This document shows positions 38,346 to 46,477 of a stretch of 57,502 nt of DNA, in pieces (position 1 is the stretch's first letter; every line of letters begins with the position of its first letter). The translations under genes and the position numbers were made by a program. A model generated the notes under the pieces. That model made no database searches. It worked only from the letters and a program-made list of their open reading frames with translations, and was not told the DNA's origin. This DNA is from a virus: the IMG/VR virus record IMGVR_UViG_3300028410_000013, positions 1-57,502 of that record; one strand, given 5' to 3'.

Positions 38346-39757
38346 CTCCCCAATATCACCAAGATTTCATCGAAGCTTATGGTCAAGAGATTTTCGACTC
38401 CATTTCGGCGGCTGTAGAGGCCAATGATCTGCCACGAGTTGCGGCCAGCCTCGTCTACCTCGTCGAAATGTGTGAGGAGGTGCTGTTCCACAATACCAAG
38501 TTCGACCTGATCGGGACAAGGCTATACGGTTTTACTCATAACCGTGAGCAGAACTCTCTGGATATGAACTACCTTCTCTACCATGAAGTGGCAGGGCAGT
38601 TGGATTACCGGACGATGGCGAGTGCTCTTTCCCGGTTCATGGCGCATGATTTCAACTCCAGCACGTTCCGTGACCTTCATATTCAACCACTTCAGTCGGT
38701 TATACCCGTCCTGTTCAACGTATTTTTTGAAGAGGTTCGGGTATTAGAAGTGCCTCATCGGGACTCCCGCGGCCCATTGACTGTAGCAGAAGAGGTTGAA
38801 TTACTGGACCAGCACAATAAGATGGTTCAAGCGCACCTTAATTACCGTGTGAGTCACCCTGACATTCCCATTACCTCCTACCCGTCAATGGAAGATGCGT
38901 TGGAGTCCAAGCGTATCCTAACCTACCAGAGTCTTAATGAAGACGTACAGGCGGTATACGCAGCTTTTGTCTATCTCAACGCACAAGGTGATAAGTACAC
39001 CCATGCGGACATTGAACGTCTCACTGGCCTAAACCGGGGCACCGTTCGGAGTACGACTCAGTACCTCACCGACCGTAGGTTCATTGTACGCAACCCGAGC
39101 CAGCGGTACCACACCACCGACATTACGTTTGACTACCTCACCGTGGAAGAGGCATCAAACGTACTGAATACCTACCTTTACCGTAACGGTGATTACGAGA
39201 ACCTGTCGTGGATGGAGGCAGCGATCCTCTCGACACTCGTGACTATGGAAGAGGTCGGGACGCCTATTCAAACCAACCTATCGGTCCTTACTCGCCGTGC
39301 GACGAACGGTAATTGGGCTAAGAGCAACGGAGACGTCAGTTCGGCAGTCTCGTCCCTCGTTATGCGGGGGGTTATCGAGAAAGACATTTCCTCGAAGCCT
39401 TACACGTATACTGTACTTGTCAGTGACCTGTCGGAAGACACGGTGCTTCGGAATGTCAAAGAGGAAGACCGCTCTGAGTTAGAGTCGCTTGGCTACCGTC
39501 TTCCAGAGGCTGTGTCTCAGGATGCCCCTGTGTCTCAGACGGTGGATGCAGGAAAAGTGACGCTCAAGCCTGTGTCCCAGCTTACGGAGGACATGGCAGC
39601 AGACACCGGGTCCAAAGAAGTAACCCTCCTTTCCGTGTTGAGAGACACCATTCAGGGCTTGTTTTCAGGTCAGAGGTCGGTTACTATCCCGGAGTGCACC
39701 ATGACTCTTGATGCTGAGGAGGGCGTGACGATCCGCTTCACACCTTCCAAAGACTAA
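38342..39757 (+). CDS. Unknown 471-residue protein with internal winged-helix-like regions
   Basis: N-terminal ~190 residues helical (MTPQYHQDFIEAYGQEIFDS). Then two segments resembling winged helices: VYAAFVYLNAQGDKYTHADI with RLTGLNRGTVRSTTQYLTDR (~205-250), and a second near 285-350 (ILSTLVTMEEVGTPIQTNLS ... SSLVMRGVIEKDI). C-terminal ~100 residues beta-rich. A large DNA-binding phage protein, perhaps replication- or packaging-linked; no family recognised. Coupled by a 4-base overlap to the preceding gene. Confidence 0.6.
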   Translation: MTPQYHQDFIEAYGQEIFDSISAAVEANDLPRVAASLVYLVEMCEEVLFHNTKFDLIGTRLYGFTHNREQNSLDMNYLLYHEVAGQLDYRTMASALSRFMAHDFNSSTFRDLHIQPLQSVIPVLFNVFFEEVRVLEVPHRDSRGPLTVAEEVELLDQHNKMVQAHLNYRVSHPDIPITSYPSMEDALESKRILTYQSLNEDVQAVYAAFVYLNAQGDKYTHADIERLTGLNRGTVRSTTQYLTDRRFIVRNPSQRYHTTDITFDYLTVEEASNVLNTYLYRNGDYENLSWMEAAILSTLVTMEEVGTPIQTNLSVLTRRATNGNWAKSNGDVSSAVSSLVMRGVIEKDISSKPYTYTVLVSDLSEDTVLRNVKEEDRSELESLGYRLPEAVSQDAPVSQTVDAGKVTLKPVSQLTEDMAADTGSKEVTLLSVLRDTIQGLFSGQRSVTIPECTMTLDAEEGVTIRFTPSKD

Positions 39758-39769
39758 CGGGAAACTGCT

Positions 39770-39874
39770 ATGGAACATTTAGCCTTCTGCTACTGGACAT
39801 TCTGTTACGGGATGATGGCTATCGGCGCATTGATTAGTGCTGTTCGGCTGGGTAAGTTCGGTCGGTTCCTTTAG
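39770..39874 (+). CDS. Small membrane peptide
   Basis: 34 residues with a central hydrophobic segment (YGMMAIGALISAVRLG) between an aromatic N-terminus and a basic C-terminus. CGGGAAACTGCT upstream gives a weak Shine-Dalgarno. Function unknown. Confidence 0.4.
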   Translation: MEHLAFCYWTFCYGMMAIGALISAVRLGKFGRFL

Positions 39875-39895
39875 GCAGTCCTCTTTAAATTAACG

Positions 39896-40114
39896 ATGGA
39901 CAGGATGAAAGAAGGAGATGCCCGCCTTGTGTGGGAAGTGTTTTCGGGCGACTTTGTGTTCCGGCAGTTCTCTTACGACGACATCAAAGAGGCCATTGAG
40001 TACGCTCAGGGAAAGCATCCTGAAGCTCCAAGGTACGAGGGGGATGGGGTCGCCGGCGCAACCGTCCGGTCGAAAGTTATACCCGCAGGCCAAGACCTGT
40101 ACAGCTACCGATGA
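39896..40114 (+). CDS. Unknown 72-residue protein
   Basis: Alpha/beta protein (VWEVFSGDFVFRQFSYDDIK). Met1 (39896) or Met4 (39905, behind ACAGG) may be the start. Its stop overlaps the ATG of the HNH gene. No family recognised. Confidence 0.55.
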   Translation: MDRMKEGDARLVWEVFSGDFVFRQFSYDDIKEAIEYAQGKHPEAPRYEGDGVAGATVRSKVIPAGQDLYSYR

Positions 40115-40431
40115 CCTCTAAGTCTGACATACGAGCCGAGTTCCGAAAGGCTGTCTTTAGCCGAGACAATTACACCTGTGTGACGTGTGGTGTATCGGAG
40201 AGCGATATAGCCAAACTAGACGCCCACCACATTACCGACCGGAATGAGATGCCTAATGGTGGGTACGTGGTTGAAAATGGCATCTCCCTGTGCCCCGATT
40301 GTCACCTCAAGGCTGAGGTTTACCACCAGAGTGGTGGTTGGGATTGGGAAAAAGGCTTCCACCCTAACTCACTCTACTACCTGATCGGGTCAACGCCCGA
40401 AGAAGCGGCTGTGGCCAGCGAGAAATTATGA
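40111..40431 (+). CDS. Small HNH endonuclease
   Basis: 106 residues: FSRDNYTCVTCGV (zinc CxxC), LDAHHITDRNEMPNGG (first His pair), NGISLCPDCHLKAEVYH (Asn, CxxC, catalytic His). A complete stand-alone HNH domain without targeting domain. Overlaps both neighbours by 4 bases, so it is integrated in the operon rather than a recent homing insertion. Confidence 0.88.
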   Translation: MTSKSDIRAEFRKAVFSRDNYTCVTCGVSESDIAKLDAHHITDRNEMPNGGYVVENGISLCPDCHLKAEVYHQSGGWDWEKGFHPNSLYYLIGSTPEEAAVASEKL

Positions 40432-40952
40432 AGATCGAGACTCTATTCAAGACCAAATGGCTGGCCTTGCGTCGTGTGTTTCTAGATGACCCCGAAGTCC
40501 AGTATGACTTCGTACACGCCACCCATTCTAATGGGGAGGCAGTGGCTATCCTACCTTACCGCCTTGAAGAGGGGCGAGTAGAGTACCTTCTTCGGAAAGA
40601 ACTGGTACCGCCGTGGTCGTTAGAGCTTTCCCCCTGTGGCGTCACAGGCAGCATGGAGAGCGGCTACACGCCTCTACAGATGGCAGTAGTGGAACTTAAG
40701 GAAGAAACCGGGTACACTGTCGGTGAGGAGTTGATGGAGTACCGAGGAATGGTCCGCAACTCCAAAGCGTCAACAACACAGATTTACCTGTTCACTGTTG
40801 ACCTCACAGGGCTTGAAGCGGGAGAATCCTCGGGAGACGGCTCGGCCTTAGAGGAAATCAGTAGTTCGTATTGGACTACGGATGTGTTTGAGTGTGAGGA
40901 TGCTATTATCCATGCCGCCTACGCCAAGCTACTGGTATCCTCTCCCCTTTAG
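40428..40952 (+). CDS. Nudix-like hydrolase with degenerate Nudix box
   Basis: 174 residues. The segment CGVTGSMESGYTPLQMAVVE then LKEETGY matches the end of the Nudix signature (REUXEEXGU), but the Arg is Val and the Gx5E part is not canonical. The surrounding fold (EGRVEYLLRKELVPPWSLEL, later TTQIYLFTVDL) fits ADP-ribose/NDP-sugar-type Nudix proteins. Metal ligands Glu-Glu remain. Either an active enzyme with altered substrate or a binding protein. Overlaps the HNH gene by 4 bases. Confidence 0.75.
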   Translation: MKIETLFKTKWLALRRVFLDDPEVQYDFVHATHSNGEAVAILPYRLEEGRVEYLLRKELVPPWSLELSPCGVTGSMESGYTPLQMAVVELKEETGYTVGEELMEYRGMVRNSKASTTQIYLFTVDLTGLEAGESSGDGSALEEISSSYWTTDVFECEDAIIHAAYAKLLVSSPL

Positions 40953-40961
40953 GAGGGAGAT

Positions 40962-41420
40962 ATGTCGTTGACCATTGCAGTCGATTTTGACCACACCTAC
41001 GCAGCAGACCCCGACACCTTTTCAAAGGTCGTAGAGACGTTCTTAGAAGCAGGTCATACGGTTCTGTTAGTAACTAAGCGGCACGATGATGAGGGCAAGT
41101 TTGCCCAAGAGGTTCAGGACATCGTGCAGAATGACATCCCTATCATCTTCGTTGGTGGAACCCACACCATTTACAAAGACGAACTGGTCCGGGACGAATA
41201 CGAGATGACGGTAGACATCTGGATTGATGACAAGCCCGAGTTCATACGGTCCCCAGCCCGCATCAAAGAGGAGCTTGACCAGATGATTTTGTCGAAATTT
41301 TTGCTGGAAGACGAAATGGCATTTCTGCGTGAGTATGTTTTTCACCTTGAAGATGTCGTGAAGGCAGAGGCCAAGCACCTTTGGGATGATCTCAAATCGA
41401 AGTTCAAGGGTGACCGGTGA
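40962..41420 (+). CDS. HAD-superfamily hydrolase
   Basis: 152 residues. Motif I TIAVDFDHTYA (nucleophile Asp and acid/base Asp), motif II-like LLVTKRHDDEG, motif IV-like DIWIDDKPEF. These fit a small HAD phosphatase such as a 5'(3')-nucleotidase or polynucleotide-end phosphatase. No cap domain is apparent; a helical C-terminal tail follows. AGGAGGGAG Shine-Dalgarno upstream. Stop overlaps the next start (GTGA). Confidence 0.8.
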   Translation: MSLTIAVDFDHTYAADPDTFSKVVETFLEAGHTVLLVTKRHDDEGKFAQEVQDIVQNDIPIIFVGGTHTIYKDELVRDEYEMTVDIWIDDKPEFIRSPARIKEELDQMILSKFLLEDEMAFLREYVFHLEDVVKAEAKHLWDDLKSKFKGDR

Positions 41421-41677
41421 CTGCTTTACTTATGCTAGCCATTATAGGATGGGTACTTTTGGTGCTAGGTACTATAGCACACCTGTCAACATACGGACCT
41501 GCCTCAATCCACAAGCTAGGGATAACCCGACCTCTCTTACTCGCTGGGGTGTTTGTCCCTTTCCCTGTAGGTATCTACGTCTTGTGGAGAGTGCACAAGA
41601 GAGAGCTTAGGCAGGTAAACAAACTGCGCCATGATGAGCTAGACAAAGAAATGAAACGACTTGAGGCGGAACTATGA
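41417..41677 (+). CDS. Two-helix membrane protein
   Basis: 86 residues, GTG start overlapping the HAD stop. Hydrophobic segments ~2-22 (LLMLAIIGWVLLVLGTIA) and ~38-58 (LLLAGVFVPFPVGIYVLW), then a basic/charged cytoplasmic helix (KRELRQVNKLRHDELDKEMK). Topology fits a small inner-membrane protein; holin-like in size, but without lysis neighbours this is speculative. Confidence 0.6.
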   Translation: MTALLMLAIIGWVLLVLGTIAHLSTYGPASIHKLGITRPLLLAGVFVPFPVGIYVLWRVHKRELRQVNKLRHDELDKEMKRLEAEL

Positions 41678-41940
41678 GCGTCTTTGACGAGATAAAAGCA
41701 GAGCGGCAGCGGCAGAAAGACAAGTGGGGAGGAGCCGCACATGATGATCACCATTCCACATGGGACTGGATAGTTTTCATTACTAAGCACAACGGGCTGG
41801 CAATGGAACCCGGTTCTCAGGAACGGCTAGACATCCCCTCCTACCGGTATCAGATGGTACGGGTCGCCGCCCTTGCGGTCGCCGCCATCGAATGGTGTGA
41901 CCGGAACTACCCTGTCCAAAATGACCCCAATGAGGAATAA
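41674..41940 (+). CDS. MazG-like small phage protein (conserved ERxRQxxKWG type)
   Basis: 88 residues beginning FDEIKAERQRQKDKWGGAAH and ending YQMVRVAALAVAAIEWCDR. This N-terminal ERxRQ..KWG..HDD and C-terminal helix pattern is a widespread phage family, related in appearance to MazG-type nucleotide pyrophosphohydrolases. The EExxE metal motif is not evident. ATGA overlap with the previous gene. Function not proven. Confidence 0.6.
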   Translation: MSVFDEIKAERQRQKDKWGGAAHDDHHSTWDWIVFITKHNGLAMEPGSQERLDIPSYRYQMVRVAALAVAAIEWCDRNYPVQNDPNEE

Positions 41941-41967
41941 TAGAAGCGGTAGCGAAGTTAAGACCTC

Positions 41968-42058
41968 GGAGCGATGGACATGTGGCACGTCAGCCGGTCT
42001 TGAAAACCGTGTGTTCGGTGTGATAATCGAATTGAGGGTTCAACTCCCTCTCGCTCTT
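41968..42058 (+). tRNA. trnS-UGA: tRNA-Ser (anticodon UGA)
   Basis: Class II tRNA: acceptor GGAGCGA/TCGCTCT, anticodon loop CTTGAAA (anticodon TGA), variable arm with TTCG/CGAA stem, T arm GAGGG-TTCAACT-CCCTC. The outermost anticodon-stem pair is mismatched. Confidence 0.9.
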
Positions 42059-42075
42059 CTTTATGAGGGTTTAAA

Positions 42076-42381
42076 GTGCTGACCATAGGACCATATTGGT
42101 CGTGGCTGGATGAGCAGCCTGATGACGGCGATTGTGATGAAATGCCTGTGTGGTCATGGTACAACGGTGACCTTGTTCCCGCAGAGGGTCTTTCTTTGCA
42201 TGTTCGGGCAAAGAACCATGAGGTTTTGGCTCCTACAAAAACCAAGGGCTTATTAGTGATGCAGAGGTCGTTGCTGACCGACTATGTTTTGTTTTGGTAC
42301 GACCATACGAGACGTGAAATCACAGAAGTTCAGGAGTTAATCCTAAAAGAAAAACACGACCTTCCGGTCGTTAAACTTTGA
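42076..42381 (+). CDS. Unknown 101-residue protein between Ser tRNAs
   Basis: GTG start with TGAGGG upstream. N-terminus Trp/Asp/Glu-rich (PYWSWLDEQPDDGDCDEMPV), C-terminus beta then helix (LLTDYVLFWYDHTRREITEV). No recognised family; lies in 18- and 5-base gaps between two tRNA genes. Confidence 0.55.
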   Translation: MLTIGPYWSWLDEQPDDGDCDEMPVWSWYNGDLVPAEGLSLHVRAKNHEVLAPTKTKGLLVMQRSLLTDYVLFWYDHTRREITEVQELILKEKHDLPVVKL

Positions 42382-42386
42382 ATCAT

Positions 42387-42476
42387 GGAGTAGTTGAGCA
42401 CTGGCAAGCTCCCTCGCTTGGAAAGCGAGCAGTCGGTGTAATAATCGGCTTGCGGGTTCGACTCCCGCCTACTCCT
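42387..42476 (+). tRNA. trnS-GGA: tRNA-Ser (anticodon GGA)
   Basis: Class II tRNA: acceptor GGAGTAG/CTACTCC, D arm GAGC..GCTC, anticodon stem CTCGC/GCGAG with loop TTGGAAA (anticodon GGA), T arm GCGGG-TTCGACT-CCCGC. Last tRNA of the cluster. Confidence 0.94.
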
Positions 42477-42538
42477 TTTCCTCCAACGATAATCCGTTTG
42501 TAGCCCTTGTTTGTGTAACCTTTAACAGGAGAATGCAA

Positions 42539-43615
42539 ATGCCTTCAAACGTCGTCAAAACCAAAAAAGATGAAGAAAAGTGGGAAAAGGCCAAAGAGCT
42601 TGCTGCCGATCAGGGGCACAAAGAGGAGTACGATTACATCATGGGGATCTACAAAAAGATGAAGCCGGACTATTTCAAGGACAAGAAAGGGGCATCAGAC
42701 CCTATGCGGCATATCAGAGACATCAGTGATCTGCCGAAGCGTGTGGCCGACAAAGCTTTAGCTCTCCCTGTTGCGCATCAACTGGCAGGAGGCAAAGGCT
42801 ACTTTAAAGGTGTTGGGGTGTCTCTGGACATCAATTCAGCTTCAAAAATTGGCAAGCGAATCCGCCTCTTCAACAACACGAATGTTTTAGGCGTCGTACA
42901 GGGGCAGGTTCGCTGGGGCAGGGCTTTCGTGCTACATTCTACGAGCTTCGCCGCTAAGTACATGGCACTAGATCCGGGCCTAACGGCCCGCCGCATTGAT
43001 GATGAGCGCAGTGTATGGCTCGTGTATTCCTTGCGTGAAGATGGTAAGAGGTCTTCCTTGAGGGAAGATGTTATCCGCCTTGCTTACGAACAGCCGTCTC
43101 TGCGAAAAGACCTCCTACCTTTGGTTACAGCGGCCTTTGACCCTATGGAATTTCTAGAGGGACCCCAAGGCGATTCGGGCATCTTGTGGGATGCAGTGAC
43201 CGAGCAGGCTAAGAAAGCGATGCACGGAGAACTGTCCCGCGCTATGAAAGAGTGCACCGGCACGTCTCGTCGGAGTGAGACGTTCAAGAACAAGCGTTTG
43301 AGAATTTCATCTAGCAAGCTTCGGGTGTCCGTGCAGGACCGGGATTTTCAAGCACTAGTAGGCCGTGCTGCCGAAGGCGCAGAATTCTTGGGATTCACGC
43401 AGGCTAGTGTGTCATCTCTTGGTTTCAATGCGTATGTGCAGGTCCGGGTCCCTATGATTGACGCTGATATGGGTAGAGACCCCCAGAGAGTTCTCTCACA
43501 GGATGCAGATAAGGTAGCCAAAGCCCTTGGGAAGATATTCAAGGACGTACGTCTCTCAAAGTTTGAGGACGATGATGGTTATGCTATGGTGGTCCAGTAC
43601 GAAATAACAGGCTAA
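42539..43615 (+). CDS. Unknown 358-residue protein carrying the tag motif
   Basis: ATG 42539 sits seven bases after AGGAG and is preferred to ATG 42533. Three parts: an N-terminal helical module (VKTKKDEEKWEKAKELAADQ ... YDYIMGIYKKMKPDYF) that reads like a small separate domain; a beta-rich middle (~80-165); then, at ~173-200, the tag VIRLAYEQPSLRKDLLPLV; and a C-terminal ~150-residue domain with many Lys/Arg. The tag links this protein to the genes at 373-2859. It opens the tail-morphogenesis half of the window; a virion or DNA-bound protein is possible. Confidence 0.65.
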   Translation: MPSNVVKTKKDEEKWEKAKELAADQGHKEEYDYIMGIYKKMKPDYFKDKKGASDPMRHIRDISDLPKRVADKALALPVAHQLAGGKGYFKGVGVSLDINSASKIGKRIRLFNNTNVLGVVQGQVRWGRAFVLHSTSFAAKYMALDPGLTARRIDDERSVWLVYSLREDGKRSSLREDVIRLAYEQPSLRKDLLPLVTAAFDPMEFLEGPQGDSGILWDAVTEQAKKAMHGELSRAMKECTGTSRRSETFKNKRLRISSSKLRVSVQDRDFQALVGRAAEGAEFLGFTQASVSSLGFNAYVQVRVPMIDADMGRDPQRVLSQDADKVAKALGKIFKDVRLSKFEDDDGYAMVVQYEITG

Positions 43616-43624
43616 AGTAAACAC

Positions 43625-43861
43625 ATGCAAAAACTCGCCAATGAAATCGCTCGTATCCACCTGTCAAACCTCGACTTTGATGTCATCCTCCTAGACGGGG
43701 GTATTCGCATCTGGAAAGGGGAGGCTCAAGAGTTACTAAGGGACAACGACTTTGAGAGGGAACTTGAAGAAGCTCTATTCGCTCTCGCTAACAAGCGTCG
43801 TGGGTCTGAGGTGAGCGTTGGGGGCGGCGCAGCGGGGGAATGGATTATCCGGCGAACCTGA
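43625..43861 (+). CDS. Unknown 78-residue protein
   Basis: Acidic helix-rich protein (MQKLANEIARIHLSNLDFDV) with a Gly-rich stretch (SVGGGAAGEW) near the end. Begins nine bases after the previous stop and its stop touches the next ATG. No family recognised. Confidence 0.55.
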   Translation: MQKLANEIARIHLSNLDFDVILLDGGIRIWKGEAQELLRDNDFERELEEALFALANKRRGSEVSVGGGAAGEWIIRRT

Positions 43862-43862
43862 T

Positions 43863-44591
43863 ATGCAATACATCCACTTTACAGACCTTAAAGGTGCTCG
43901 TGGTATCAAAAGCACAAGCACCATCCTCGGCTCCTCTTATGGGGCCGCTGGTGTTTTTGCGGTTGAAGAAGGCAGTCTTTATGTCCCCGGCGTGATTCCC
44001 GGACAAGGCCGGGGTAGAGCCGAAAACCGTGAAGTGGCTGTTGTTTTCACCACAAAGCAGAGGCCCGATTACCGACACACAGAAGAGGTGGCTTGGCGGG
44101 AAGAAGAATTACCGGTTACGGTCAAGGCTGTGCTTCCGGCAAAGAAGGCGATAGACAAGTATTTCATCCGGGGCGTTAGCTCGCAGCAAGTGGCGGACTC
44201 TCTCTACCTATTAGACTGGCAGGATACCGATTCGGCTTGGCGAAGAAAGGTGGAAGGGCAGGCAGGCTTACGTGAGAACGGTATGGCGTATATTAAGGAC
44301 TCTCGTATACGCCTAGACGGAATTTTCTTCACGGTCGAGTTCATAGGTGCTACTGAGAAACCCGAGGAGCACCTGTTAGAGGGATTCTATAAGGCCCTCC
44401 CCGCACTCCACGACCTCCCGATAACCGGTACTGAGCTTGTGGGGTGGGAAGAGGGGCGCTGGAGATCTTGGATGGAAGAGGGTTCGGACTACCAAGAAAC
44501 GCTCCAAGCAGAGATGAAGCTGGTGCTGGATAAGGCCAAAATAGCCTTGGCCCTTCGAGTGGCCTCCGCGCATCTGCGTCGGTTCACCTAA
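43863..44591 (+). CDS. ADP-ribosyltransferase-fold-like protein
   Basis: ATG 43863 just after the preceding stop is preferred over the longer open frame. 242 residues. The start YIHFTDLKGARGI, then GAAGVFAVEEGSLYVPG, REVAVVFTTKQRPDYRH and EEELPVTVKAVLPAKKAI recall ART/KptA-type folds: first-strand His (YIH.T), GVFA turn, late Glu before the final strand. I cannot confirm the NAD-binding triad, so this is a fold-level guess. If right, it could modify host proteins or nucleic acids early in infection. The C-terminal helix ends LRVASAHLRRFT. Confidence 0.5.
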   Translation: MQYIHFTDLKGARGIKSTSTILGSSYGAAGVFAVEEGSLYVPGVIPGQGRGRAENREVAVVFTTKQRPDYRHTEEVAWREEELPVTVKAVLPAKKAIDKYFIRGVSSQQVADSLYLLDWQDTDSAWRRKVEGQAGLRENGMAYIKDSRIRLDGIFFTVEFIGATEKPEEHLLEGFYKALPALHDLPITGTELVGWEEGRWRSWMEEGSDYQETLQAEMKLVLDKAKIALALRVASAHLRRFT

Positions 44592-44612
44592 CACCTTTCA
44601 GATGAGGAAATC

Positions 44613-45266
44613 ATGAACGAGCTAATCCAACCCGAACAGTACGATGTGCCTGACGAGTCTTCCCAGCGGACCAAATTCGCTATGGGGGCCGTGTGGGTAG
44701 GCATCCCTATGCTTTTGATCACGCTATCAGCAACCCTGTATTTGGCATTCACCGGAGTTGAAACCGGTGGCCTTCTGGCAATGGTGGGTCTGGACCTTAC
44801 TGTAGCCGGGGTATTGTCATGGGCGCTGTATTCTTACTACACGCGGGCCAATTTCAGCTACGAAGTTCTAGGCATCGACGTCACCTTTGACGGGGACGAT
44901 TATTACGTGCCTACGGAAGAGATGCTGAAACTTGTCCGGGCCGTCATGAACACATGGAGCGGTCACCTTGACGTTGACCCAAAAGAGGTTTACGATGGGG
45001 TGAGTTTGACGGTACTCACCCGCCAGCCAGATCACCCCTACGAACGAGGTCAGAAAGCGGTCGGCCTCACCTACCACCAGACACGACGAAGCCTTATATG
45101 GGGGCCGTACGCCTTGAACACAGGCGGGGCGGGGTATGAACTCATGCTACATGCGGCGCAGTACAAGTGGCCGGATGCAGATGAGGGTGAGAAAATAGAG
45201 CGCATGGGAGAGCTTGGGATTTTCGAGGCCCTTCGTCATGCGTATCGTAATGAGTTAGGCGAATAA
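44613..45266 (+). CDS. Membrane-anchored unknown protein
   Basis: 217 residues. Two transmembrane helices: ~25-47 (MGAVWVGIPMLLITLSATLY) and ~52-75 (GLLAMVGLDLTVAGVLSWAL). The ~140-residue soluble domain after them contains GAGYELMLHAAQYKWPDADE, an HExxH-like look but without the second His. It lies directly before the tail-chaperone-like gene. Function unknown; an envelope protein made in the late region. Confidence 0.6.
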   Translation: MNELIQPEQYDVPDESSQRTKFAMGAVWVGIPMLLITLSATLYLAFTGVETGGLLAMVGLDLTVAGVLSWALYSYYTRANFSYEVLGIDVTFDGDDYYVPTEEMLKLVRAVMNTWSGHLDVDPKEVYDGVSLTVLTRQPDHPYERGQKAVGLTYHQTRRSLIWGPYALNTGGAGYELMLHAAQYKWPDADEGEKIERMGELGIFEALRHAYRNELGE

Positions 45267-45280
45267 CAGAGGTGCGAAAC

Positions 45281-46465
45281 ATGACAAATGTTCTTTCATT
45301 CAACAAGGTCAAAGCGGGCCTAGACAAGATAGCCAGCCTCGGTACCATCGAGGAAGAGTTTGAGGTCTACGGCATGACGGTCCGAATCCGAACGCTCACG
45401 GCAGATGAGCAGCAAGCCGTTATCCATTACATCGGAGACTACATGCGTCGTTACGATGATGACGAAGATGCGAGCATGGAGGCTTTGCAGAGTTTCGTCG
45501 CAGTGCGTAAGAAGGAAGCCCTGTCTTACGCCATCATGCAGGTAGGTGACATCGACCTCAGGGGTGTCTCTTTCGTGGAAACCGGTGAACAGACTGAGGA
45601 AGGTGTGAGTGTTAAGGTTCCCAAGCATGTGTTCGTGCGGGAACTCATCGGCCAGCTAGATTACGCTGCCGTTGATACTATTCACCGTAAGTACTCTGAC
45701 CTCCTGAGCTTTTCAGAAGATAAGGCGGCGGAGAAGGTCCGTTTCCGGGACCCCGAAGAAGAGCTTGAAAAAGTCGAAGCCCGACGCCGGGAACTTCTAG
45801 AAGAGCTTGGCCGAGAAGACGAACTCACACCTCCAGATACCAGCGAACCCGCGCCTCAACAGTCAGAGGACGTGAACTTAGCTGAGAACATCCGTGATAG
45901 GGCCTTCGCTAGGGTCGAAGCAGATCAAGAGGAGACGCTATTGGAAGAAAGGCGCTCTGAGGTCCCTCCAACCCCCTCTAACAGCCAAGAGGATGATGGT
46001 GAGACAGACGAAGAAGAACCTTATCCAGATTCCATTGACGTGGCGGGCACCAAGTTTGTCCGCTTAGATGACCCGGATACACCTTACACTGACGAGGAAC
46101 AATCTCTCCTAGAAGAGCAGGAACGCCTCTACAAGCAGAAGTATGGGGGAGAGGAACCACCTGAAGCTAAGGATGCGCGGGAAGCTAAGGAACGCCTCCA
46201 GAAGCGCAGGGGGCCACGTCAGCCTTTGAATCAGACGGATGCACAGGTCACTCAGGGCACGTTGCCCTCTGAAAGAGAGGCAAGCCGTCCAACCAAGGTT
46301 CGGAAGCAGGAGATTGACCCGGACTCTATCCCTCTAGCAGAGGGTTATAGTCGAGACAATGCCGAGCCACTTAGCAGACGCCACACGCAGCCCAACCCCG
46401 GCATTGATGAAGGTGCTCTCAACCCACCAGCTAAGGGCGGAGACAACCTTAATTTCAAGGGATGA
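45281..46465 (+). CDS. Putative tail assembly chaperone
   Basis: ATG 45281 has GAGG eight bases upstream and is preferred to GTG 45272. The ~150-residue N-terminal domain (GTIEEEFEVYGMTVRIRTLT, then DEQQAVIHYIGDYM) looks like the short domain of tail assembly chaperones that sit two genes before the tape measure. The remaining ~240 residues are Glu/Pro/Arg-rich and disordered with coiled-coil parts, unusually long for this class. No slippery sequence joining it to the next gene was found. Assigned by position plus N-terminal style. Confidence 0.55.
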   Translation: MTNVLSFNKVKAGLDKIASLGTIEEEFEVYGMTVRIRTLTADEQQAVIHYIGDYMRRYDDDEDASMEALQSFVAVRKKEALSYAIMQVGDIDLRGVSFVETGEQTEEGVSVKVPKHVFVRELIGQLDYAAVDTIHRKYSDLLSFSEDKAAEKVRFRDPEEELEKVEARRRELLEELGREDELTPPDTSEPAPQQSEDVNLAENIRDRAFARVEADQEETLLEERRSEVPPTPSNSQEDDGETDEEEPYPDSIDVAGTKFVRLDDPDTPYTDEEQSLLEEQERLYKQKYGGEEPPEAKDAREAKERLQKRRGPRQPLNQTDAQVTQGTLPSEREASRPTKVRKQEIDPDSIPLAEGYSRDNAEPLSRRHTQPNPGIDEGALNPPAKGGDNLNFKG

Positions 46466-46477
46466 TTCAGACATGTT

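Noticed and set aside
41417-41677. Holin
   Set aside because: Two membrane helices fit, but no endolysin or spanin gene is adjacent and it is coupled to metabolic genes.
44613-45266. Zinc protease (HExxH-like) reading of GYELMLHAAQYKW
   Set aside because: The E-L-M-L-H order does not give HExxH and no further ligand is seen.
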